Origin: Carallia brachiata
Taxonomy: Eukaryota; Streptophyta; Magnoliopsida; Malpighiales; Rhizophoraceae
Assembly (NCBI GenBank): GCA_021464245.1
Contig: JADCRB010000054.1
Location: 247,481 to 311,480, forward strand
Length of the DNA: 64,000 nt
Direction: 5' to 3'
Shown here one piece after another: positions 34,375 to 47,931 of this stretch. The first letter of the stretch is position 1, and each line of letters opens with the position of its first letter. The notes under the pieces were generated by a model that worked only from the letters and a program-made list of their open reading frames with translations, was not told the origin of the DNA and searched no databases. The position numbers and the translations under genes were made by a program.

Positions 34375-35209
34375 GTCTCTATCGTGCGCCCGATTTGTAT
34401 ATCGTGCGCTGAGAGAGGCGGGTTGTCCGGCGGGCTTTCCTCGTCGTTTCGTCGGCTGTTTCTAGCCGTTTGTGCTCTTTGTGGGCTTCTGTGCTCCTCT
34501 TGTGGGCTTTTGTGCTCCTCTTGTGAGTTTTTGTACGCCTTTGTGCGTGTTTGGTTGTTGGGTTGTCTCTGGTGTGGGTGCTGACTATCCTTTCCGTTGG
34601 TGTTCGTTGGTTGGAGGCCCTTCTTCTGCTGGTTCAGTTCTTCGTTTTTACTTGGCCCCCTGCCTCTCCGCCCTCTCTGTCTCTGGTATGGTCGTGGAGG
34701 TGGGGGACTCCCTCGCTTTTTGGGTAGACTACCGGCTCCTGTATAGCATCCGGCGATAGAAGCGGTTTTGCTGGGCTTTGGTCTCCGAGTGTTCAGCCAT
34801 GTCTCCGGTGGTCGCTGGTGGGACTGTCGCTTCGTTGCTCCCGTTTGTAGCCGCTTTGGTCGGCGAGTTTGAATTCCTTTGCTGCAGTGTTGGGTTAGTC
34901 GGCGTCTGGGTCTTCTGTCGCGCCAATGGCCTCCTTGTTTCGTGCTGTAGCTGTGTTGGAGATGGTTGCTCATCAGTTTCAGCCCGATGCATAAGCGTCG
35001 TTGTTTAGAGAGGCGACGGTGATCCTAGTGTCTGTCTAAGAGTAGCGTTGGGCCTATGGGCCCGTTGGGAGTGGGTCTCATTTCAAGCCTCTGTAGTGCT
35101 TGGTTGGGTGCTTGGACTGGGTCTCTGTAATGGGCCGGGGTCTCGGCCTCCTTTTAAGGTCATGTATATGTGCTTTGTTTAATAAAATTTCCCTTTTTGG
35201 TTAAAAAAA
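34375..35209 (+). mobile_element. GC-rich retroposed insertion, probably a 5'-truncated LINE
   Basis: A block clearly richer in G/C than both flanks, ending in aataaaatttccctttttgg followed by an A-run (35203-35210), as in the 3' ends of plant LINEs. It is flanked by similar words: atccttttatctt at 34362-34374 and atccttattttctt at 35210-35223, a probable target duplication with slippage. Inside, at about 34468-34548, near-identical short units with gtgctcctcttgtggg repeat in tandem. Frames on both strands (up to 201 codons on the minus strand) are low-complexity by-products of the base composition; none has a recognised domain. Confidence 0.55.
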
Positions 35210-35223
35210 ATCCTTATTTTCTT

Positions 35224-36718
35224 TTTACCTTTTTTTTATTATTATATAATATAAAAGACATCTCTATTTTTTCGAAGAATCTTTAAAATTCCCACTCCTT
35301 AACTTTCACATCCCGTCGAGAATTGGAGGCCTCACAAAAGTCTTTCGTTTATCCAATCAATCATGAAGAGTCTTGAGGGAATTACATTTATAAAAATTAA
35401 AAAATATAGACTTAGATAATCAATCTATTTTTTGTTTTATATGCTTATCCCCTACCCAGATTTTCAACACATCTGCTGATTTTTCAATATCAGTCGGTTT
35501 GGAGCCCCACTTAGATGCAAGATCTAGCATGATTATTTGTGAAGTAAAAAACAACTCTTGATCCCAAGCAATTGAGTGTCTTCTTTTTTTGTGATTTTTT
35601 TATTTTTTTTTTGGAAAAATGTTAAGTGGACTTAGATTTTAGACTGCTCAAGTGCACAAAAAGTGCAAACAAGATTTAAGATGTTCGGTCTCTACATATT
35701 GTTTTTTCTCATAGATAGTAGCTTTGTTAAACAAGATGTTAATTCAACGATTAATAGAGTTTGGCTCTGGACAGGCTTTACCTACCAATGAGCAGGAATT
35801 TGATATATCAAAAGTGATACTTGCTGGGAGGGTAGAGGATCCAAACTACACCCACTGGGCCACTATTTTTGCATCAGCTTTATGAAACAATTGACACAAA
35901 TTTTTAGACAAAAAATATATATATATAGATATGTCAATCGACTAAATCATTTGGTTTACTGCTGGATGATATATCCCTCTCTTCATATGTCATGGCCGAT
36001 TCTCAAAGTTCACGACCATGTTGCTCAGTTATGTAACTTCACTCACAGCCTACATCAAACGGGCATGCAATTTTCTTACTTGGTTACCCTTTCTCCCCCA
36101 ACAACTATCTCCGCATTTCAGAAACTGGCGACGAACTAAGCGCTAGTCACCATGCTGCGAGGCGGGATGGAGGAGGGGAAGGTGGTGGCAGTGCCGGAAC
36201 ATGCTCTGTGCTCATGCCGGCATGCTATACGCCGTATTTTGCTGGGATTTCAATCTCTGTTCAGTTGCAGAAATGGCTGTTCAGCTTTCATATATGTAAG
36301 TGGCGACCCTGAAATTTGGTTCCTTTATGTAGCTAGCTTTTGCCTTGTGTGCGAGGGTTTCCGTTTTGGTGCAAACAACAACAAATGAAATAAACCTCCG
36401 TAGAATTTCTGTGAAAGAGGGAAATTTTATTAGCAGCCATCAACATTTTTTTTTCTTCTTTCAACATCGGAATATTAACAGTAATCAAAATCATTGAATT
36501 ATCCATTAGACTATAAATAAATGTGTCGTGGAATTACAACTGGCAGTGCATACATCAATCAATGTAATAGAAAACTGTCTCCCTAAGCATTTTTTTCTTT
36601 TCTTTTTACAAAAAACAAAGGTAAGAACCGAACCCTCTTTCACTCTTTGCACCCCCTTACCGGTAAAAGAAGAAAAGAATGCACTCAAAACAATCCATGC
36701 TTGTACTGCATGAACGCA
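35224..36718. other. Intergenic DNA and importin-9 3' UTR side
   Basis: No gene supported. Short frames at 35882-36139 and 36152-36388 lack a domain. The part from about 36400 to 36718 would contain the 3' untranslated region of the minus-strand importin gene. Confidence 0.45.
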
Positions 36719-39700
36719 TCAACCAGTTAGGACCACTGCAATAGCATCCCTCTGTGCCTGTGTTAAACTCTGCATATTTGCAAAATGGAGAGCATGATGT
36801 TTAATTGCATTCCGTATGCCAAAAAACTATAGGTGCCAAATCAAAACATCTAACCGAAATCTCCCTAAAAAAAACAATTATCAACCAAAGAATGTGAGTA
36901 AACCTGGCAGAGAAGATCAAACAGCTGCCTTTTGCTGTGAGAAAAGTTTCTAAAGAAGTCTGCAAGATAATTTGGCAAATTTATCTGCCAACCACATTTG
37001 CGGAGATTAGAGATACATAGCGTACATTAATATAATTGGAAGGTAAATTTAGCGCCGAAAAAATCACCTCATTTAGTGGATCGCCAGCACTTAATAGGTC
37101 ATCATCTTCATCATCCTCTTGGTTCTTGAATTCACAATGGGAAAGTTTGATTAGTGCCACAGGTGGCACAGAAAAGGCAAGAAAATGAAAGACAATACTA
37201 GTGCAACTCCACAAGCAAATAAAGCAAATGACAGAGAAAGAAACTGAAGACTGCTCATGTTTACAGACCTCATTGAATGCTTTTGCCATTGCTTCGAGTT
37301 GGTCATATTTGGTTCTGCCAAATGATGTAGCAGCAGTTGAGTACAGCAGATTCTGATCAGATTCCACGTCAGCTTCCTGAATTTCTTCCCAGTCACTCGC
37401 CTACAAAAAATGGTTTGACTTTTGTGGTGAGGTTGGCTCTCAGAAGTTGTGAGCCATCAAGAGAAATCAAGTGAAATGACAACCAACCTCATCGTCATCA
37501 GCTAGCACTTGTTCTTGCATTTCAATCAACTGATCTGCTAGAAGAGCCAGTATCTGCAATGCACAGAGTTGATGAAGAAAACCCATAACAGTGTTCATAT
37601 TCACAGGTCAGTCGGCAATGTATAGCCTTTTTTTTTTCCTTATTTCTAATGGGATGTGAGCAATATAAAATCAGTAGAGACAAATTGTTGGTGAGGAGGA
37701 TAAGACATTCAAAACAAATCCATTCACAAAATGCAATTTCAACTTTCATGAAGACAGTAAGACTTATTTAACTCATATTCGTGCACAAAATTCTTGCTAT
37801 TGTGACTTGCATAAAGAATGTGAAGTAACATGAGACTTCCCATAAGTGACACCAATACGTGGATATAGCTCAACTAGATCAACTAAGATTCCAGCTTTTA
37901 CTCATCCTTGCAAAGATATTCTGGTGAAACTTTTTCCTAGTTTTGAAAATAGTTCATCACTACCGTGCTGTGTTCGCACAACCCATCTCTTAGAGAATTA
38001 CCCTCAATATACCTTCGCAGGAAGCGGTACCTCTGTCCACTGATCTGGGGCTAGTTTAGCTTTAGAACGAGTGGCTATCCCTGCAGTAGACTATATACCC
38101 AAAAGGTAAGTTCCAGCAAGAATATCCAACAAATATCTATCTGGGGCTCAATGTTACAGCTGAACCTTAATTAGATGACCGCGCACATAAACTTTTCCCA
38201 ACTCAGCATGCCCCGAGGATAGTAACAAGGCCAAAGCAGAGGTTGTAATCTTAATTTGATAGGCCCCCTGAATCTCCCCTGAATGGGCATTAAAGGGGGG
38301 AAAAACACAAAGTTGCCTCAGTTACGAATTTGATTTATGGAAAAAAAAAAGCACGAATCCAAGTGAAAAAGAACATAACATATCAATATAAAAGGAAAAA
38401 ATAATTCAAAAAGTCTGAGACACCATGGCTTGATATAATTTCTACTCACCACACGTATTCAAGAATTCCACAACATATGCAGATGCTTCAGGAAGTTTAC
38501 ATGCGGAAAAAACCACTGAACCAAACCAAAATGACAAAACAAGAAAGGAAGAAAGGGCAAAACATATGGAAGTTTCTGAATGGTAATGAAGAGAAAAGCA
38601 TAGGATAATGCAAGGGATTTTGGATGAAAGGATCTACTCGACATTTTTAATGGTTCAGAAAAGGATTTGACATGGACAGTTATACATTTGTTGGGCACAC
38701 AAGGTATTGGTGCTCATACTGGAAGTCATCCACAGAGATAACAAAAATTGTCACCTGCACAGCTCCAGTGGGCCCCTTAAATAACCGTTATCCCCTCCTT
38801 TGAAGAGCCTTGAGTTCTAAATTGTTTCCATTACACTTATCAAATCACTCATCCATGGAAAAGAGCAGTACTTCAGTTAAATCTCATGGACAAATTCAAT
38901 CTCGCAATCTGAACAAGGGCATTTCATGGTTGAAGTTTTGCCCCATAAATAATCTGCCCAAATTATTAGTAGCTAAAAAGCTAAAGGAAACCTTAAACAT
39001 GGACAACCATATAACTTTAACATGCTTCCACGCTTGATAATACATTACATCTTAGATACAGGATGCACGAGCAAAAACCATATTTACCTTGCAGCTTTGT
39101 CCACTCGGACATCACATAGACAAAGGAATTATCATATCCTTTGGCTGGGATGCTGATGAGCATATCAACAAACTGTTCAATATTAGGGGCACTCATGTGG
39201 ACCTGCAATTTAAGAGGCAAGACATACAGAACACATTAAATAACAGCCACCTGGATTGCAGGACTGAAATATTAGGAACAATTACCCACAGCAGCGAAAA
39301 TTTTAAGGTGACTTCAAAGTTCCAAAGGTAACCAGGAAAGAGAATATAAGAAACAGATTTTATGCTTATACAGTGGACACACTGGTACTTCATGTGAGAT
39401 GTTAGTCTCTTAAGAGCAAAGGCAAATGAGTTAGGGATGCTTTCAGAGTTAGAAAGAGAGCAAGGAATCAGTTAGGGATGGTTTCAGAGTTAAAAACAGA
39501 GTAGGGGATGCCTCATATGAAAAATCTTTTACCAGCCTCACAGCTGTTTCCACTAATGAACAAGAATATAATGACAAAGATTCCAAGCCTCCAGGAATCA
39601 CTAGACAATATCATTTGGCGTTACTCTATGTGACAAAAGATAGGAGTCAGTAAAAGTTTTCATCTACCAAGAAGAAATCCATACTAAGGGACAAGTACCA

Positions 39701-42700
39701 TTCTAGCAAAAATAAGCAACAGAGAGCTTCTCAGTCCTGTTATTTGAGCTGACTGCATTCTCCTGACAAGACCAGCAACCAAGTCTGGGACATGTGGTGC
39801 CATTTGCAATGGCAGATGTAATATAAGTTGCAAAATGTAACTCGCCACAAAAAGGGATCCCGAGCTTTCCAAACCAGGGTCAAGAAGTCTGAAAAGCAAA
39901 GAATTTAGCACCAATAATGAGGTCAATTTATCAGTTCATAATAGAACATAGTGGCAAGAAAGGATTCATAAGGCCAACCCCAATGAAATTTGGAACTAAG
40001 GCCTTGCTGTTGTTTCAATGAACTCAATTTCTTAACAGTTGAAATTTTGCAATATGACATCCAAACACTGAAAAAAATTCAAAGCTATCATCAAGCAAAA
40101 GTAGATGTGCATTGTACCAGATAGAGGCTGCTAACAGCACAACCCAAACTATGCTACCCCTTACTGCATGCTACTTATAACAGAGTGACCAAATAATGTG
40201 AACTTATTACAAGATTTAGAAGTCACAAGCAAGCATATGAGATTGAAACATTTGTCCCAAATTGCTAACTCCAAAATAAGAGATTTTTTTTAATTGTTTG
40301 CAACAAGGAAAATTGGTAAATACAAATTCTTATAATTCAAAAACAAATATTGGACAAAGTAAGTCACATAGCTACGTCATAAAGAAAGAGGGATACAGCA
40401 CCTCGAAGCTACATCAAGCAAACTTCTCATTATAAATCCAGAATCAGCGGCCCAAGCTAGTATTTCTTGTCTTCCCCCAGCTATAAATGCAGCCAAGCAT
40501 TGTGTGGCATTCTAGTCAATGATGAACCCAAACAAAACTCATTTCATTTTGCACAAAATATAATATAACTAGAAAGTGTTAGATTCATGTGCCAAGAGAA
40601 TTTAACCTGCAAGTCACTATGATCGCCACTTTGAAGGATTACTCGGACAACAGCATCAAAACAAGTATCATATGCTGCTTTTACCACATCAATTGGAGCA
40701 TTCTGTACAATGCTATCAGAGACTGTAATTAGCAAGGCACATATCACAATCATGATGTTGTTTACAGCTGGAAGCAAACATCAATAGAAAATACTATTCT
40801 TTTTATAGAAAAGGACACCCTTAACAAAAGCTGAGAGCAACTTGCCTTTAATAGCATAGTCAACAGATCCAAAGATCCGGCGACCAAACCCTCAGGCTGC
40901 TGGAGTGGCTGTAATCACAACAAAGAGGCATCAGGGACAAGCACCTGAAATTGATGTAGAGCATCTGAAAGGCAAATTATCCAATATACTGTTGCGACCA
41001 TACTTTATTTAAGATTTGCCCAACATGAGGCAGAATCCGAGAAACCAATGGACGGATAGCACCAGGAACATTTTTTAACGCCTGAATGAAATAGTCAAGA
41101 GCAAAAAATAAGTAGTGCACAAATAATGAGTGCATAAAATAAAGTACCACAATAACCACAAAAGAGAGAGAGAGAGAGAGAGAGATAAAAGATTTTTTAA
41201 GATAACGAATCATAGCCTAGAGGACTCCAAACAAATTAGATATCATTTCATTTAAGCATTACTTCACTGATAACATTATAACATTTAAGATTAAGTTCAA
41301 AAATATCCATAGCAGACAAAACAATATGATACATTAATTGTTGTGTATCTCATTATAAATTGTATCCATTTGATGACATCGTTTGAGAACTGCTATGAAG
41401 TCTCATATCCACCCAATCTTAACAAAAACAAATATTTTCTTAAAGACAAAATAAAAAACAAATTGTCATCACAAGGGTAACAATGCTTAAGATACATACC
41501 TCCAGAACCTCAATTGCATCAATGCTGATAAAAGGGTCGGAAACATGTGATGCCCAAACATTGAGAACTACAGGAGAGATAATGGACTCAATCGATGTTG
41601 CTGATACTTCATGACCTATGATTGCAATACAAACACTGAGAAAGGTAACGGACAAGGATATGGAAGTATGGCCACACATAATATCCACACCCACCTGCCT
41701 TAATTGTTGCTTGCAGTGTTTCAAGTACCAGGTGTAAAGTTTCATCGGAGGCCTATAAACAGGAGTTGCACAGTACTTTATATGTGTAAGTTCAAAAATA
41801 ATATGTAAGAAATTAAAATTTTCAAAACATCACCTGATGAAGAAGATCTGTAAGTGATGAAAGTAAAGACGTTATTTGAGCCGGATGAATTCCTTGATTG
41901 GCTTCAGGCAAGATCTGAGAAAGTGCCCGGCAAGCACCAACTTTGACCGGTGGGGCCCTGTCAAGACACCCATCATAAGATCTTCACCGTTGTTAGTCAG
42001 CTATGTACACTTCACAAAACAATGTAACATGCTTACACATCCATGCCAACTGCCTTGATGGCAGCAGAGAGGAAATGCTGAAGAACCCCATGGCTGATCT
42101 GTAAAACATCAAAAGCATCATAAGAAATGACTCAAAAAGGGAAAGAACTGTCAGGAAGCTAAGGAAATATCAAGTCAATTACCACAGAAGAAAACTTGGC
42201 TACAAAGATAAACAGGCGCGCATAAAGAAAAGGGTAATCATGCACCCCTGCACCACACAAAGACAATATACCAATCTGAAATCAAAGAACAGCCAAGTCA
42301 AGCACAAAAATAAAGAATGGAGAAAGAAGAAAAAAAATAAAGACCAGTTCCAATTTCTTCTGTAACCATTTGCTCGACAAGGTTTCCTAAATTAATGCTG
42401 GTTAGCCCTGAATCCTGCAAATTTAGAAAAGTGGCATGGTACAATAAGCGAAGAAAGGAGGCACCAGCCACCCAGAACATTACAGCAAATAACAATGAGT
42501 TGAGTTAAAAACCTCCGCTTCATGCAATTGGTCTGATAGACAAGCCAAAGCAAACAGTATTGCCTCCCTTGTCTGCAGTGAATTGACTTATAAGATTCAA
42601 ATGAGCAAATTTCAGTAAAACCCTCCACGATGGTGGAATAAGTGAGAGATCAAGCCAGAGTCATCCAAAACCATTCAATCAAATACACAAGAAAAAATGC

Positions 42701-45700
42701 AGACTATAGTCAGAAAAAAGAAATAACCGGACCCAAAATTTACCTGTGATCTCTACCATCCATAAAAGGCAGAAAATTCAAAATAAAAAAACAAAAAGGT
42801 TTCTCGTTTTTATTGCCAATATGAAAATGAAATACAAGAAATAAACTGTCCAACCTTATCATTCAGGGGAAAATGTATGGAACTAAGAGCAACATGATAA
42901 AGTTCACATCCTTCTACTGATCATGTCAAAAGACTAGGAATCGAAGAAAATTCATTTTCCACAAGAAACAAGAGGTGGCTAGCGCAATGCTTATTCTCTG
43001 TTGAAGTTTACAAGTTTTCCTAAAGGAAATATCAAAAACAATCCAAAGACAATAACTGAATAATAAAACACTATTATTTTATGTATAATCTGCCGTTGGA
43101 AAGTCGAATGCAAGTGTCCAGCACAGATTTACAAAATCAAAAGGGGGTAAAGTATACCAAAAACTTTTTGGAAAAATAACTAATTTGGATGTGTCATCGG
43201 TCGCTATGAGGCAAGGTCTCAATAGGATGATACTAATTTGAAGATAGGAGAATACCAGAATACCAGCAGCGAAGCCTTGTATGTTCATAGTACAAAGCAA
43301 AACTGACAGAATTATGCATTAAATGTTCCAAGCTACTCAGGATACATGAGCAGACTCACTTCAGAAGAGGCTTTATGAACTTTGTAAAGGATCAAGACAT
43401 ATATAAACAAACCCTTCATGCAATTAAATAACATTCAAAATGGAACGACTAAAGCCCACAATTAACTGTCCTTTGGCAAAATTCATGCGCAATGAACGAA
43501 TAAAGTCAAAAGAAGATATTTGGCAAGGTAACAAGCATGAGACACAATTACAGGTCCTTAGCCACACGCATAAAAGCCAAACACTTCATCCAAGCAAAAA
43601 TATTTTCACTTACTCTCCACCAAGCTACTGAACCAGCAGCTTTTTCTTGTTTAGACTCATTAAATTTCTCTCTTGTTGCATCTATGATGGCATTAATTCC
43701 TTCTCGACCACAAGAATTCACCACTTCCTCTAATAAAAGTGAACCTACCAGAAAATTTACAAAAGAACATTTCAACAAAGCTAATGCCACCAGAAAGATA
43801 GAAACCTAAATTTAAGCAGGTTTGGAGATATGTAACAGTTAAAATAAGAAGACTATTTTCTATCCCGATACCCTCGAAATAATAAAACTATCCAGAATGG
43901 AACTCAGGTCAAAATTAGGAAAATCTACTTGGTATGGTAGCCAGTAGACAAAACCATATAGAAGCGTAAGAGAATACAAGAAAATGCCTCCAATAAACAT
44001 TTGTTTAAATGCCACTGTAAATTTAATAGTCCCCTTTGCATGTGTATGCTTTTGCCACCACAAAAGCTGTCCCATCTTTAACTGCCCAATAGTTAACAGA
44101 GAATAATAACACATGATGCAGCAAACATACTTCAATGCATTAGGTAGATTACATGATTGTTTATATATATGCCACCAACTAAATTGCTCTTCCAAACAAA
44201 CAGTTGATTGCTCACTGAGAATGAATTACAGCACGCTTAGGTGTCATAAGAATTTTTAATCGTGCCATGATTTATCTTAAAACTTCATCGATGTTTGAAA
44301 AGATTATCAGTCATATTAATAGCCCAGACTATATTGAGCTTTGCTGATAAATGTTAAATAGCAGTTGAATGGCTTAGTTACCAGAAACACGACAGCTATA
44401 AGTATTATCATCCTCATCAGCAACAAATTGGTTAGCATCGATGGACCAAGTATGCACCTGTAAAAGTTACATGTGATTGTAACCATCAAAGAACTGCAGC
44501 AATAAGTATGAAAATGTAGCGAACATGGTAATGTCAATATAATCTTCCCCTAGAAATGTTTGGAGCTTAATAAACAGCGAAACCATAGAAATAAGTCTTA
44601 GCCATAGGGGTCCTGTAGGGGTGGAGGAAGAAAGATATCTAGACAAGGAATAGCATTTTACAGTTAAAACCATCCTGGATACAACTGAACATTGCCACAA
44701 AAAAAAAAAAAAAAAAGCTAGCTTATGAAGTTTGAATTAGGTTACATAACATATGTAAGCCATTGCGCCCTTTTCCTGGGCAGCAGATATGAATACATCT
44801 TGGGAAAGGATACTGTGTGCATTCAATATTCAATATGGGATAGTAAAAAAAGGGATTGTAACAGGTATAAACAAAGTTCAGATATAGAATTACCTGTTGT
44901 TCTGTCATTTGTAGAAAAGAAAGAGTGTAATATACCAATTCCTTAACATTATTTTGGACAACCTACACAAACCAAAATTGAGACATAACATGATGGACCA
45001 GATAACAATATAGGAACAACTCAATAAGAAGCAGAGGCAAAAAGTTTGAACAGCACCTTCATGAGTTTTGCACTGCCCACCATGGTCAACAGAAACTCAA
45101 ACAGCTGGATTTATAAAACCATTCATAAGAAATCCATCAATCTAAAAAGCCAAAATTGAGTACACGCGAGTACACATTAAAGAATTTGAAAACAAGACTG
45201 GAATAAATATACAAATTTGTCTTAAAGGAAAGCTATGTATGAAAAGAAAACCTCCCAATTCAAGTATTTAAAAAAAAAAAAATCAAAAGATCACTCTCCC
45301 TTAATATTACACCGAATTCCCACATCAAATTTATCCAAAATTGAGTAGACATGAGTGCACAAACCAAAGAATTTGATAACAAGAATGCAATATTCATTGC
45401 AATTTGCTTTAAGGGAAAGCTATATATGAAAATAAAGCCACACTATTTAAGTATAAAAAGAAAATGTCAACAGGCCACCCTCCCTTAAATTTACAACAAA
45501 TTCCCACATGAAATTTTTCACATAAAATTACACGCCCAGCAGAACAAAATGTTTGTAAAGAGCATGAAATACTAAACCCTTTCTCTCGTACATTTTCTAG
45601 ACACGTGAATGTACAGAACAGAAGTGACAGAATGGGCACTTATGTGGCTTTGAATTATATTCCACGATTTCTTCCTTCCACAGATGTGGAGAGAATATCA

Positions 45701-47894
45701 TTACGGCAGGTCAGACCAGCCATAAGTGGGCTTCAAAATTTATTTCAGACCCCAATTGAGCAACCAGCATCTGGGAGGTCATGGTCTATCCTAGTTTGCC
45801 AACAATTCAATTTCAAGCAGATTGCAGATTTTTAATGAGGATTAAGAGTTCCTACACAAATATCAATCCATAAAACAAATATATAATTTTGTAAAACTTC
45901 CAGCAAAAGAAAGAAAGAAAGTGGAAGCACATATAAATGCACTTCTAGGACATGGAAGAACACCTGCCCTGATCCAAAGCATACATATGATACATTCAAC
46001 TGACAGACAACCACTGATAGTGCCCATTATTACTTAATCATAAAAAAATGAATCTCATATGATTAATCAAATGACTTATTCCCTGCAGATGACATGAAAC
46101 CAAACTAAATCATTTTGGTGTATGCTTTGAGGGAAACTTTGTGCAACAGTTTGACTGTTTCATTGTAACCAGAAGGTCATCAGTTCAAGTCATTAAAACA
46201 GCCCCATTTAGAATGCAAGAGGAAGGTGTGGAAATTATAGGCAGCCTTCCCTCGACCCTTGCGAAACCAGGTAGGCTGTACACATCGGACGTCTTTTTTA
46301 GCTTTAAACTTACATATTTCGTCATAACCTATAAATGCCACCACACTCTTACCTGGATGACAAATGAATCAAGACTTCTCTCCGCACCATCAGAATCATA
46401 TCTCCCCTCATAGGGATTTTCTTCACCTTCAATTGATGACCGAACATATACTCTTAGAGACGTCACAAATGTTTGCCACAAAGGCTCCACAATAACTGCC
46501 ACAGCATTTGTTGTCACAGTTGCAACATATGAAAAATATCAAATCATCATATAGAAGCAATAGAGAATAAATTAATTAACGAAGTCCATATCAGACCATA
46601 TATTGACAAACCTACCCATAAACTCATTCTCAGTAAGGCTAGGAAAATTCTGAACAAACTGATTTAGGCACTTTAAAACCTAATGAACAGGGTAATAAGC
46701 ATCACAAACCATCCACTTATTTCAACCAAAGGCGCAAATTTAGATCATGGCATCATGCTAACCTCCATTCTTATGCTCCAATCATCAGGATCTTCAGGTT
46801 GCACAGGCTGCTGCAAGATAACAGAGAACTGGTCCATCCATGGTTTAAGCGTTTGTGCCATCAAAGCCGTGGTTTCTGTCTGAACACAAATATGGATAAT
46901 CCAATTAAAAATATCAAACCAAACAAAAACAAGCTAAGACACCTGTTATATACCTTATATGCACCACTCATGGTCCCAAGCATCGACGTGCAGGAATAAA
47001 CTATTGAAAGGGCTTTTGTACGGAGATAGTTGTCATATGTCTGCCCAAGAAAGTCCCAACATTATAAGCTAAAAGCACAAATAGAAGAAGAATCATCTTA
47101 ATTTACCAGGAAAATATAGAGAAAGGGAAGGATATTAAGCAGAAATCCTCAAAAACTATGTTTTGGACTTTTCTCAGAATTGTATCCAATCATAAGCCAA
47201 ACTATGATAGGTTTGCTCAAAACTTTCTAAGATTTGTAAAGTTAATAAACAATTATGTGTCCTCAATGTTAATCTGCAGAATGAGCAATTATGTGGTTGC
47301 CACATCTCGCTCATTGCCAATTTACCTAGAACAAGCCTTTCATTTTTTGACAAACTATTATCTTTCCCGCTAGGTCACAAAATGAAAAAATATCAAATGA
47401 AAGAACCAACAAAGCATATAGCACAAGAGCACATAATAATGTCTATAATAGAATTATAAACAAACTACTAACAATTCAATTAAAAAGCATTCTCAAGTAG
47501 CATGGTGTGTAGGATGAACAAAAAAGTAGCTAACCTGAGGAGAAGATACAATTGTATGCAAGCATGGGAACAAAACAGGTATGATGGTTGGCACCATGGT
47601 GTCATCCAAGTCTCCAGAAAGAAGGGCAAGGCATCTGAGAGCTCCATGAACTATAGATATAATCATAACAGTCATTGTTACCTAGCTGAAGCACAACCCA
47701 TCAACAGCGCCAAGTTTCTTCTAAAGATGTCACAAGTTACCACTGAAGTTAGAGACAAGAGAACTACATATTCTCATATTTTAGGATTAATTTAGAGGCC
47801 ATAATCACTGCTAAAAGCTGCTTTATAAAGTGTTTCTAGTGTATTACCCAAATTGCAGGCTTAACTACTGCCAAAGCTGTATTCTGGAAAAACT

Positions 47895-47931
<37 letters not shown>

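Noticed and set aside
34368..34973. 201-codon minus-strand frame rich in Arg, Gln and Pro
   Set aside because: It lies in the GC-rich retroposed block, is low-complexity, overlaps other frames on both strands, and runs against the poly(A)-defined direction of the insertion.
47893..47930. CRISPR-like or tandem array
   Set aside because: A plain dinucleotide microsatellite; no repeat-spacer structure exists anywhere in the window.
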